Shown here one piece after another: positions 33,495 to 41,463 of a stretch of DNA of 64,000 bases. The stretch covers positions 79,674 through 143,673 of the forward strand of contig NZ_QBUD01000010.1 of the NCBI RefSeq assembly GCF_003058085.1. The letters are read 5' to 3'. Under the pieces are notes generated by a model, which was given only the letters and a program-made list of their open reading frames with translations, ran no database searches and was not told the origin of the DNA. Numbering within the stretch: position 1 is the stretch's first letter; every line of letters starts with the position of its first letter. The DNA is from Yoonia sediminilitoris. Its GTDB lineage: Bacteria > Pseudomonadota > Alphaproteobacteria > Rhodobacterales > Rhodobacteraceae. Made by a program: the position numbers and the translations under genes.

Positions 33495-34441
33495 TCGTGC
33501 TGGCAGGATTGCCCGATGAGCCGCCCATCGCGCGTGTCGCTACTGCGCTGGATGATTTGGGTATCGCGTACCGCATGATCGACCAGCGCCGCCACGCGGA
33601 CATGCATCTGTCGTTTGATCCGGCAGGTGCACAGGGTATCTTGCAGGGTCACCTGCGCTGTGCAGGCGAAGAGGACATCGCGCTTGAAACCGTCACCGGG
33701 CTCTATCAGCGCCTGCATTCTGATGACAGCTTCCCAGACCTGTGTGACCTGCCGCCGACCCACCCTGCAAGGGTCCGCTTCGGGCGCATCGTGACCCTGT
33801 TCACGGTGTTTTCCGACCTCTGTTCCGGCCGGGTCCTGAACCGAACCCCCGGTATGGGCACCAATAATTCCAAACCGTTTCAGGCGCAGATCATTGCACG
33901 TGCAGGGTTTGCCACCCCGCGCACGCTGATTACCAACGTCCCCGACAAGGCCCGCGCCTTTGTGCTGGATGCGAAGGCGCACGGCACAGAGGTGATTTTC
34001 AAATCCGCCAGCGCCGTGCGGTCGATTGTGCGCACGGTCACGGCTGGTGATCTGAACCGGCTGGACCGGCTGCGGATCTGTCCGGTGCAGTTTCAAGAGA
34101 GGGTCACAGGGCGCGACGTGCGCGTGCATGTCGTGGGCGAACAGGTCTTTGCCACCCGCATTACAACCACGGGTGTCGATTACCGCTATGCCAGCCGCGA
34201 TGATGGCGGCGAAACCGATCTTGCGCCCTTTGCCCTGCCACCCGAAGTGGCCGCGCGGTCGGTGGCCTTGTCACAGGCGCTTGATCTGCCACTTGCGGGC
34301 ATTGACCTGCGCGAGACGCCGCAAGGCGAATGGGTCTGTTTCGAAGTGAACCCAAGCCCCGCCTATTCCTATTATGAAGCGAACACGGGCCAGCCGATTT
34401 CGACTGCGATCGCGCAGTATCTGGCGGGGATGTCGGACTAG
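33491..34441 (+). CDS. RimK/MvdD-like ATP-grasp ligase
   Basis: A 316-residue ATP-grasp enzyme. A pre-ATP-grasp N-terminus (TGLYQRLHSDDSFPDL, then GRVLNRTPGMGTNNSKP) leads into the core. An ATP-binding Lys lies in EVIFKSASAVRSIV, the hinge is in PVQFQERVTGRDVRVHV, and the metal ligands are D and E-x-N in GIDLRETPQGEW and CFEVNPSPAYSYYE. Relatives attach amino acids to proteins or form side-chain lactam/ester links in graspetides. The neighbouring subtilase has a Lys/Glu-rich tail that could be a substrate; this is inference. It starts inside the previous gene's stop (ATGA) and ends just before a strong terminator. Confidence 0.82.
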   Translation: MIVLAGLPDEPPIARVATALDDLGIAYRMIDQRRHADMHLSFDPAGAQGILQGHLRCAGEEDIALETVTGLYQRLHSDDSFPDLCDLPPTHPARVRFGRIVTLFTVFSDLCSGRVLNRTPGMGTNNSKPFQAQIIARAGFATPRTLITNVPDKARAFVLDAKAHGTEVIFKSASAVRSIVRTVTAGDLNRLDRLRICPVQFQERVTGRDVRVHVVGEQVFATRITTTGVDYRYASRDDGGETDLAPFALPPEVAARSVALSQALDLPLAGIDLRETPQGEWVCFEVNPSPAYSYYEANTGQPISTAIAQYLAGMSD

Positions 34442-34470
34442 CGGGTGTATCTTTTGATACTTTTTGAACA

Positions 34471-34506
34471 GCCCCCGACCTTCTGCAAGGTCGGGGGCCA
34501 TTTTTT
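34471..34506 (+). terminator. Strong rho-independent terminator
   Basis: GCCCCCGACCTT and AAGGTCGGGGGC form a perfect 12-bp stem with loop CTGC, followed by CATTTTTT. It closes the plus-strand subtilase/ATP-grasp transcription unit and separates it from the convergent exported-protein gene. Confidence 0.9.
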
Positions 34507-34519
34507 GCCTGCTGCGGTC

Positions 34520-36556
34520 CTAGCGCGAGACGCAGAAAGATCGCCACATCGTCGTATGTCTGCTGACAGGGCTGAAGTGGTTGTTGCCGGGAACAAAGTT
34601 CAGCTGCACGGCCCTGTCCCACGCCCGGAAATGCACCGTAAAGCCACACACGTCCGGCAGCGCTGTCGGCACGCTTTGTGCTGCGGCAACGGTCGCATAG
34701 GCCGCTGTCAGATCAAATCCGGTCTTGAGCGGTATCAGAATGGACGCAGGCGGCTGCGTGCCAGTGCTGTTGAGATCCGCACGGCCATCATCAAAATGGG
34801 TCTGATCGGTCGCATCCGTGATCATATGCGCCCCCACGACAAACCCGCCCGACCAACGCAGATCATACTTCCAGAAATGGTCGTCGTTGATCCGCCCTTT
34901 CATGTCGAGCACCACATCCTCGCCCTCGCCTTCGACCTTGCACTGATCACCCAGTGGTGAAGTCTCGGACGCGCGGTAGATGTCAAACCACATGTCGCCG
35001 GTCCCTGACGACGTTTGCAGCAGGTTGTCAGGCAGGCTGATCCGGTCATTGTCAATCTGCACGCGCACAGCGCCACTGACATAGGTCGGGGTCGCGGCCC
35101 CGATTTCACGCATCACCAGACGGACACGCACCAAGGCATTGCTGGCACCGGTGGTCGAATCCCAGACAGCAAGGCTTGGCGGATCACCGCAACCGTCAAA
35201 GCGCCGATAGTCCGTCACCGCAAACCAGCCAAGCGCATCGCTGTCATAGGTGTCATTGCGCGAAATCGGGCATGGCGAAAATGGAGTCGGCCGCACCATG
35301 CGCCGCCAGTTATCGCTGGCCATATGCACAACACCGGGGTCGGCAAAGGTCGGGAACCCAGCACCCTGGTCGATTTCCACCCGGTACTCGTAAAGTGCCA
35401 GATTAGGGCAATTCACAACCTCGGGCATGGACCCCTGAATACGGATATCTCCGGCAAAGGGCCGTTGCGCAACACCACCCCAATCACCAAGACCTGTGGT
35501 CGGGTCGATGACCCCCACTTCCACCCCGCTGATAAAGGTGATCGACGGCGGTGCACATTGCGCCACGTCACCGATATTGTCGTGCAAGGCATCCAGCCCC
35601 AGATCCCGGCTCGCAGGTTCCAGATTCTTCAGCAGATCGCCTGCCTTCAGCCAGATCGCAGGCCCCGGTTGCAGCACGTCGCCATCGGTAAAGGGCGTCG
35701 GTCCAAAGCCCACGATTTCGGTGGACATCAGTTCGACCGGGACGTTCTCGATCGGGTCCAGTGCGGGGGTAAAGGCGTCAAGGCCAAAATCCACACCGCG
35801 CACCGGAATGCCTGCGGGCAATGCGGGCAGCAGTGACGCGTTCGACCGGACAATGACGCCATCGCGCGCCGACAACAGATCACCATCCAGAAACAGCGGC
35901 TTGCCGATTTCAGGCGGTGTGCCCTCGGTGGAAAACCAGATATCAATGTCCAGCTCTTTCAAAAAACCGGCCAACTGCTCTGGATCATCCTGAAACGTCC
36001 CGTTGCGGGCAATCGCTGCAAGCCGCCGCAAGCGGTCTTCTTCGCCCACAAGGGTCACTGCATCCAGCCCCAGGTCAAGTGACCGCGGGGTGTTGAATTG
36101 CGACAGCAGCGCCGCGTTGGGAATGATACCGCCCGTTGTGAACAGCAGATCACCCGCAGTGAACTGATCCCCATTGGGACTATCAAGTTCGGTCGAAAAG
36201 GCAATCAGTCTGCGGTTCTCATCAACAGACGCCACCGCATCAAGTCCCAGATCAACACGCGCGATATCGAACCGGCGGATCAGGTCGGCATTGCGCCTGC
36301 ATATCCGCGCACCCGCCGACACATGCCACGCCAAGAGGTCGCCGTCCGAGATGATCGGATTGCCATCGGCAGGTGCGGGTCCTCTGGTCAGAAAATCCTC
36401 TGACGTTGAAAACAACAACCCGCTACAAGGATCGTCTTGCGCCACTGTGACACCGGGCAAGCTGCCCAAAATAGACAAAAGGCCGCCAAATGTGGCAGCC
36501 AGAAAACGTCGGCGCCTGAATCCCCGGCCCGAGGCGTACTGAAAATGCATCGACAT
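34520..36556 (-). CDS. Tat-exported repeat protein, function unknown
   Basis: A 678-residue protein whose N-terminus (GFRRRRFLAATFGGLL, cleavage after VTVAQ) fits a twin-arginine signal peptide, so it should be exported after folding. The first half carries four copies of a repeat ending in D-[LF]-G-L-D-A (RVDLGLDAVASV, SLDLGLDAVTLV, GVDFGLDAFTPA, SRDLGLDALHDN). Each is preceded by a GD-L-L element such as SDGDLLAWHV or FTAGDLLFTTG; spacing is about 70-95 residues. The second half is beta-rich with several Cys residues. No enzyme motif was found. GGAGGAG lies six bases before the ATG at 36556, which fixes the start. Its promoter region contains two FNR-like boxes shared with the divergent CARDB gene. 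Confidence 0.7.
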   Translation of the reverse strand: MSMHFQYASGRGFRRRRFLAATFGGLLSILGSLPGVTVAQDDPCSGLLFSTSEDFLTRGPAPADGNPIISDGDLLAWHVSAGARICRRNADLIRRFDIARVDLGLDAVASVDENRRLIAFSTELDSPNGDQFTAGDLLFTTGGIIPNAALLSQFNTPRSLDLGLDAVTLVGEEDRLRRLAAIARNGTFQDDPEQLAGFLKELDIDIWFSTEGTPPEIGKPLFLDGDLLSARDGVIVRSNASLLPALPAGIPVRGVDFGLDAFTPALDPIENVPVELMSTEIVGFGPTPFTDGDVLQPGPAIWLKAGDLLKNLEPASRDLGLDALHDNIGDVAQCAPPSITFISGVEVGVIDPTTGLGDWGGVAQRPFAGDIRIQGSMPEVVNCPNLALYEYRVEIDQGAGFPTFADPGVVHMASDNWRRMVRPTPFSPCPISRNDTYDSDALGWFAVTDYRRFDGCGDPPSLAVWDSTTGASNALVRVRLVMREIGAATPTYVSGAVRVQIDNDRISLPDNLLQTSSGTGDMWFDIYRASETSPLGDQCKVEGEGEDVVLDMKGRINDDHFWKYDLRWSGGFVVGAHMITDATDQTHFDDGRADLNSTGTQPPASILIPLKTGFDLTAAYATVAAAQSVPTALPDVCGFTVHFRAWDRAVQLNFVPGNNHFSPVSRHTTMWRSFCVSR

Positions 36557-36618
36557 TACGAACTCCTCCAAACTGATATTTTAGAGGTCGTACTGTAATG
36601 CCAGCGACCTGCTGCAAA

Positions 36619-36632
36619 TTGAGCCATGTCAA
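36619..36632. promoter_or_regulatory. FNR-like box
   Basis: TTGAG-CCAT-GTCAA is a near-consensus FNR dyad, 62 bases before the exported-protein ATG (minus). It is paired with the better site at 36703. Confidence 0.5.
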
Positions 36633-36702
36633 TCCTGCGGAGAGTGCAGCATCAAAAACTACCGCAAAAGAAGAGCGCCATGACGCACTGAACGGCGCAT
36701 CT

Positions 36703-36716
36703 TTGATCAAAATCAA
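36703..36716. promoter_or_regulatory. FNR/FnrL box
   Basis: TTGATCAAAATCAA is an exact TTGAT-N4-ATCAA dyad. It lies 63 bases before the CARDB protein ATG at 36780, a good distance for activation. Confidence 0.75.
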
Positions 36717-36779
36717 CGCGATATCCATGCAATTGGGCAAGCTGTCGTCATTGCTGCACAATCACAAGCGAGGCGCCCG

Positions 36780-38660
36780 ATGAAAAGCTGCCGTGCTGAC
36801 ACACCTGCCAGACCTTTTCCTGTCCGCATTTGTCCGGCCTTGCAGATGCTTGGGATGCTTCTTTGCAGCCTCTTTTTCGCCAGTGCGGTACTTGCCCAGA
36901 CCTTGGAGGTGGAATTCGCCCAAGGCCCGTTCGACGAACCCCGCGTCAGGGCCGCCGCGTTTTCAGTCGCGGATTGGCAACAGTTGTCGGGCCAGTACGG
37001 GCAGGCTGTCCGCTACGTCATGGTGCGTTACGGGGATGACGAAGTCTGGCACGAACAAACGCCACAGGCACCCGACAGGGCCCGCGCGCTGATGGCGGAA
37101 GCGGGCTACATGGATGGATTTCCGACGCCTGCGATCATCTTTCATGACCAGTCCACCGCGCGGCTTGCGGTGTTGATCCGCAGGGCCTTATCCACAATCG
37201 GGGTCGAGGCATCCACCCAGCTTGTCGCACCACAGGATCGCGCGGCGGCCATAGCGGCCACACAGTATAACTTTGGCCGAGAGCGCATTGAAATACCGTA
37301 TATTTTTCTCACAACCTCACGCCGGACACCACCGATCGAGCGGTTGAATCCGGTGGCAGACCTGATCGCGGGGCGCCCACTTGTCCGTTTCAACCCTGAC
37401 ACACGGATGCTGCTGGTGCAGGTCCCTGTTCAAAACATCGGGCGCGGTGAAGCACCGCCAAGCACCATGGCCTTGAATGATCTTAGCCGCAGGTTGCGCT
37501 TTGCAAACGTCCGCGTGCCCGCCATCGGGCCCCGCAGTGCAACGCAGGTCGAGGTCACAGCGCCCGTCCCCGAAGCGGCATTGGGGCAGGAACTGCTGCT
37601 TCAGGCCATTGTCGATCCCGACGAACGGGTTTTGGAATTGAACGATCAAAACAATCTGTCACCAACAGTTCCCTTCACACCGCCCGAGCCACGACCACGA
37701 CCGGAGCCGAAACCTGACTTGACCGTGGAATGGCAGCGTCATGCATTTGATCCGCAGACCGGCGTGCTGACGGTCGCACTTGTCGTGCGCAATAGTGGTG
37801 CGGGCAATGCAAAGGCCCATGCTGTCGATATTATCGATCAGGACGGGGCGCGACTGGCCCGGTCTGCTGTTCCCCCCCTGAGCCCGGACAGCCTCTTTGA
37901 AGCATCTCAAACCATCTTGGTAGCCGAACGCAGCCTGGGCCGGACCATTGTGCTTGCGGCCATTGTCGATTCTGCCGATCAGGTGGACGAGACGAATGAA
38001 CGCAACAACCAATGCCGTCTGCAACGTATCCCTATCCCCGCACCCGAGCCTGAGGAAGAGGTTTTCGCGGATCTGGCAGTGCGGATCTCGGCCACGTCTG
38101 TCCAGAACGACGGTCGGTCCGTCGATGTGGCGCTCGAAGTGGTCAATACTGGTGCCAGAACCAGCCCTTCGACATCGCTCACCCTGCGCGGGGACACGGA
38201 TTCTGAGGTCATCAGGCTATTCGTGCCCTCGTTGCGTCCTGGCACCAGTTGGTCAAGCACCCAGACTGTCGTTTCACGTTTCCGGGCAACCGGCGGCGCG
38301 TTTGAATTGCTGGCGCGGGTCGATCCCGACAATCTGATCCCGGAAACCAACAAGGCCAACAACCGGTTTGTTCGGACGGTCATGCTGCCCTTTCCCTATT
38401 TGATCTGGGGAGGCGTGGGGCTGGCCGTCATTCTGGTGCTGTCGATGGTCTTTCCGCGGTTTCGTCCCGGTCCCAAGCGCCCAAAAGCGCAACGCGACAG
38501 CCCCCCGAGCCCAAAGACCAGCCTGGACTACGTGCCCAGACCCGACCCCGGCTTTCAGCAGATCGATCCAGACGATGCCGGCGGGGCCGTCAAACTTGAA
38601 GTGTCGCTACGCGCCGTGACCGACGCTGGCCAACAGACCTTGATAAAGGAGGACGCATAA
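36780..38660 (+). CDS. Membrane-anchored CARDB-domain protein
   Basis: A 626-residue protein. The signal peptide or N-terminal anchor (LGMLLCSLFFASAVLAQ) is followed by an unrecognised domain (about 40-185). Then come three CARDB-type Ig-like domains, each ending in the usual N-E-x-N-N element (VLELNDQNNLS, VDETNERNNQC, IPETNKANNRF). A C-terminal TM helix (LIWGGVGLAVILVLSMVF, about 541-558) leaves a basic, Pro-rich cytoplasmic tail of about 65 residues. The bulk is therefore periplasmic. CARDB domains are adhesion/spacer modules found in exported proteins. The gene is preceded by a perfect FNR box, and its stop overlaps the next start (TAATG). Confidence 0.8.
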   Translation: MKSCRADTPARPFPVRICPALQMLGMLLCSLFFASAVLAQTLEVEFAQGPFDEPRVRAAAFSVADWQQLSGQYGQAVRYVMVRYGDDEVWHEQTPQAPDRARALMAEAGYMDGFPTPAIIFHDQSTARLAVLIRRALSTIGVEASTQLVAPQDRAAAIAATQYNFGRERIEIPYIFLTTSRRTPPIERLNPVADLIAGRPLVRFNPDTRMLLVQVPVQNIGRGEAPPSTMALNDLSRRLRFANVRVPAIGPRSATQVEVTAPVPEAALGQELLLQAIVDPDERVLELNDQNNLSPTVPFTPPEPRPRPEPKPDLTVEWQRHAFDPQTGVLTVALVVRNSGAGNAKAHAVDIIDQDGARLARSAVPPLSPDSLFEASQTILVAERSLGRTIVLAAIVDSADQVDETNERNNQCRLQRIPIPAPEPEEEVFADLAVRISATSVQNDGRSVDVALEVVNTGARTSPSTSLTLRGDTDSEVIRLFVPSLRPGTSWSSTQTVVSRFRATGGAFELLARVDPDNLIPETNKANNRFVRTVMLPFPYLIWGGVGLAVILVLSMVFPRFRPGPKRPKAQRDSPPSPKTSLDYVPRPDPGFQQIDPDDAGGAVKLEVSLRAVTDAGQQTLIKEDA

Positions 38661-39262
38661 TGGCTGACGCACAGACCGACATTGCCCCCCATACGCTTGC
38701 CGACCTCGCGGGCAGCGCGGATATGCAAACGGACGACCAGCAACTTCCAGACGAAGCGCGCGACGCGCTGCGCGAGGACATCGGGTCATTTGGCGCAGGA
38801 TTGGCGCAACTGTTCACCACAGCAGGCATTCTGGTTGCCCTAAACAAGGCCCTTGATGTGCCACTGACCGATATTCTGAAATCCGGCTGGAGCAGCGCAG
38901 TTGACTTGCAACCCTATCTGGACCCGGAAAAACATCCGCCAGAGGAGACTACATGGGTCGACTTTGGCAAACAAAAGCTAACCTCGACGCATAATCCGAA
39001 ACTTGAAGTGCTGGTCAACGGCAAGCGGGTCGGCACACTCACGTTTGACGTGGTCCTGACCCTGCATATCACCGCCACGAAACTGCTGGTCGGCAACGGC
39101 CGCATCTGGCAGGCAACTGGAACAGCCTTCAAGGGCGACTGCAGGCTGTCCTACAAGGGCTTTCCTTTCATCAAGAAACAGATCGCGAAAGTCAGCCTGC
39201 CGGGCACGCTGAACTTCGCAGAGGGTGTGCGCATTTCCAAACTACCGGTGGCCGTCGGTTAG
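38660..39262 (+). CDS. Hypothetical protein coupled to the CARDB protein
   Basis: A 200-residue protein without a signal peptide. The N-terminal half is acidic; the middle (FGAGLAQLFTTAGILVALNKAL) could be an amphipathic or membrane-touching helix. The C-terminal half (NPKLEVLVNGKRVGTLTFD, then LLVGNGRIWQATGTA) is beta-rich and has basic residues. It starts inside the stop of the CARDB gene (TAATG), so a physical link to that protein's cytoplasmic tail is likely. No family recognised. Confidence 0.65.
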   Translation: MADAQTDIAPHTLADLAGSADMQTDDQQLPDEARDALREDIGSFGAGLAQLFTTAGILVALNKALDVPLTDILKSGWSSAVDLQPYLDPEKHPPEETTWVDFGKQKLTSTHNPKLEVLVNGKRVGTLTFDVVLTLHITATKLLVGNGRIWQATGTAFKGDCRLSYKGFPFIKKQIAKVSLPGTLNFAEGVRISKLPVAVG

Positions 39263-39538
39263 GGTCAGGCCCCTAAGGCGCGACACCGGTGTGCTTGTAC
39301 TGGTGCTGCGCCGAGATCGCGGAATGCGGATTGGGCTCGGCGCGGCCAAGGGGACCCTGCGCCGGAGCCCAAGCGTGCAAATCCAAGCCAGCAAGTCGGC
39401 CTCTGGCGCGGGCAGGCTCAGTATCTGGTACACACATTGCGACTATACCGAAAAACGCCCCTGCGTTATCGCACGCCTGTCCAGCCGTTCTTCCCGCGGG
39501 TTTGGCGGTGGCGGCGCATCAGGGCGCTGGTTGCGAAC
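39263..39538. other. Intergenic stretch without a supported gene
   Basis: 276 GC-rich bases between the hypothetical protein and the convergent malyl-CoA lyase gene. An open frame crosses it (39225-39602) but overlaps both neighbours and has no recognisable product. No clear terminator with a T-run was found. Confidence 0.5.
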
Positions 39539-40516
39539 CTATCCGCCGGCGATCTGCTTGGCCTTTTCGACCAACACCTCTGCCTGTCGGATTGAGGCAT
39601 AATCGATCAGGCGACCGTCCAGCGACACAGCGCCCTTGCCTGCGGCTTCGGCCTCGGCCATCGCCTCCAGAATACGGCCCGCTTTGGTGATTTCTTCCTC
39701 CGAAGGGCTCATCACTTCGTTGGCCAGCGCAATCTGGCTGGGATGGATCGCCCATTTGCCTTCGCAGCCCAGCACTGCGGCGCGATATGCAGCGGCCTTG
39801 TATCCGTCGGGGTCTTTGAAATCGCCAAAAGGTCCGTCAATCGGGCGCAAACCGTTGGCGCGGGCCGCAACCACCATGCGGGCCAGCGCATAATGCCACA
39901 TATCGCCCCAGTGAGTGGCACGGTTGCCGTCCGCGTCCGGGTCGGTCAAGACAGAGTAATCCTTGTTCACCCCGCCTATGATCGTCGTGCGGGCGCGTGT
40001 CGAAGCGGCATAGTCGGCAACACCGAAATGCAGGCTTTCGTTGCGCTTGGATGCGGCCGAAATTTCAGTGACATTCTGCATCCCCAACGCTGTCTCGATA
40101 ATATGCTCAAAACCGATGCGTTTTTCGTACCCTTTTGCATCCTCGATCTGCGTCACCATCATGTCGACAGCATAGACGTCAGCAGCGGTCCCCACTTTGG
40201 GGATCATGATCAGATCAAGCCGCTCTCCGGCCTGTTCCACCACGTCCACAACATCGCGATACATATAGTGTGTGTCCAATCCATTGATTCGGACCGACAT
40301 GGATTTGTTGCCCCAATCAACCTCGTTCAGGCCCTTGATAACGTTCTTGCGCGCCTGTTCCTTTTCGTCAGGGGCGACCGCGTCCTCAAGGTCAAGGAAG
40401 ATCACGTCAGCGTCAGATTCTGCTGCCTTTTCAAACATTTGCGGCTGGCTTCCGGGCACGGCCAATTCGGAGCGGTTCAGGCGGGCGGTGGCTTGCTCAA
40501 CGGGATGGAATGACAT
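39539..40516 (-). CDS. mcl: L-malyl-CoA lyase (CitE-like)
   Basis: A 325-residue Mg-dependent lyase that splits malyl-CoA to acetyl-CoA and glyoxylate, the step that regenerates glyoxylate in the serine cycle. CitE-family marks are PGSQPQMFEKA, VIFLDLEDAVAPDEK, SVRINGLDT, the metal-ligand Glu in HIIETALGMQN and WAIHPSQIALANEV. The frame is open to 40696, but the ATG at 40516 follows AAAGGATACCATC. The other serine-cycle genes lie beyond the regulator on the plus strand. Some Rhodobacteraceae use the same enzyme in the ethylmalonyl-CoA pathway for methylmalyl-CoA. Confidence 0.92.
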   Translation of the reverse strand: MSFHPVEQATARLNRSELAVPGSQPQMFEKAAESDADVIFLDLEDAVAPDEKEQARKNVIKGLNEVDWGNKSMSVRINGLDTHYMYRDVVDVVEQAGERLDLIMIPKVGTAADVYAVDMMVTQIEDAKGYEKRIGFEHIIETALGMQNVTEISAASKRNESLHFGVADYAASTRARTTIIGGVNKDYSVLTDPDADGNRATHWGDMWHYALARMVVAARANGLRPIDGPFGDFKDPDGYKAAAYRAAVLGCEGKWAIHPSQIALANEVMSPSEEEITKAGRILEAMAEAEAAGKGAVSLDGRLIDYASIRQAEVLVEKAKQIAGG

Positions 40517-40595
40517 GATGGTATCCTTTCTGCTTGGTAATAAAGTTGCGTCAGAAGGGTATTTCAGCACCAAATATGTCAAGAAGAGTTTAGGT

Positions 40596-41261
40596 CTATC
40601 TCGGTATACCGTCGTTGGTTTTCTGTTCCAGAGCGAGCCGCGATGAGTAATAAAACGCGATGGCCTGTGCCCGGTTTTTGACCGACAGTTTGTCATAGAG
40701 ATTGGACAGGTGAAACTTCACCGTATTGGTCGAAATCTCAAGCTCTTTGGCAAGCTCGCGGTTAGTCAGCCCCTTGGACAGCGCATCAAGGATCACCCGC
40801 TCTTTCCGCGATAGCTGGTGGATCGGGTCTGATTGCAGTTCGCGCACGTCCATGAACGGAAAGACCATCTTGCCCGCCGCAACATCAGTACAGATTTCCA
40901 GCAGAGTTTCGGCGGACGCCGAACGCGGCGCAAAGGCAGCAGCACCGGCGGACATCGCCAGCCGGGGGAGATCGCCGGTATCTTCGGCATAGACAACGAT
41001 GCGCGGGGCGTTGGCTTGATCGCGCAGCACCTCAATCAGCTTGGCCCCGCCGAGTGCGGGCAGCGTCCAGTTGATGATTCCGACCTGCACAGGCACGCGC
41101 ATCACTGTGCCCAGAAACCCTTCCGCGGTGGCAGATGTCGCCACCAATGAAAACCGCGGGTCACGGTCAACCAGTTCTGAAAGCGCCGACAGAACCAGCG
41201 GGTTGCTGTCAGCGATCATGATGTCGATCGGACGGTCTGATTTATCAAAACCTTGATTCAT
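40596..41261 (-). CDS. LuxR/NarL-type regulator with degenerate receiver domain
   Basis: A 221-residue response-regulator-like protein. The receiver-like N-terminus starts DIMIADSNPLVLSAL. At the phosphoacceptor position it has Asn (QVGIINWTLPALGG), and the usual conserved Lys appears as Arg (AFAPRSASAETL), so aspartyl phosphorylation is unlikely. The C-terminal HTH (LSKGLTNRELAKELEIST, NTVKFHLSNLYDKL) is intact. The ATG at 41261 is preferred over the TTG at 41288. It lies between mcl and sga and faces an array of repeated half-sites. It probably controls the serine-cycle genes by binding a metabolite or partner (inference). Confidence 0.85.
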   Translation of the reverse strand: MNQGFDKSDRPIDIMIADSNPLVLSALSELVDRDPRFSLVATSATAEGFLGTVMRVPVQVGIINWTLPALGGAKLIEVLRDQANAPRIVVYAEDTGDLPRLAMSAGAAAFAPRSASAETLLEICTDVAAGKMVFPFMDVRELQSDPIHQLSRKERVILDALSKGLTNRELAKELEISTNTVKFHLSNLYDKLSVKNRAQAIAFYYSSRLALEQKTNDGIPR

Positions 41262-41280
41262 AATGGTTAATTCCGCTTTA

Positions 41281-41366
41281 CTACCCAAATGGGTAGGTTA
41301 TTTTTCGGTATACTTTGGTACTTTTACCACAATGGGTAGGAATTTTACCACCCAATTAGATACCCA
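41281..41366. promoter_or_regulatory. Operator-like array of TACCCA/TGGGTA half-sites
   Basis: Between the regulator and sga, five copies of one half-site occur in 86 bases: CTACCCA (41281-41287), TGGGTAG (41290-41296), TGGGTAG (41333-41339), CCACCCA (41348-41354) and TACCCA (41361-41366). The first two form a dyad CTACCC-AAAT-GGGTAG. The array lies where a LuxR-type dimer could control both divergent units. Confidence 0.6.
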
Positions 41367-41463
41367 AAAGCAGGAGCAAGGGGCGTTGTTGAAATTTTCA
41401 CCCGCATTACATTCCACCGCAAGCTGAAACACTGACCATTCGATACCTTAGCGGAGGAACACC

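Noticed and set aside
39225..39602. A 125-codon frame between the hypothetical protein and malyl-CoA lyase genes
   Set aside because: It overlaps both neighbours and has no recognisable sequence.
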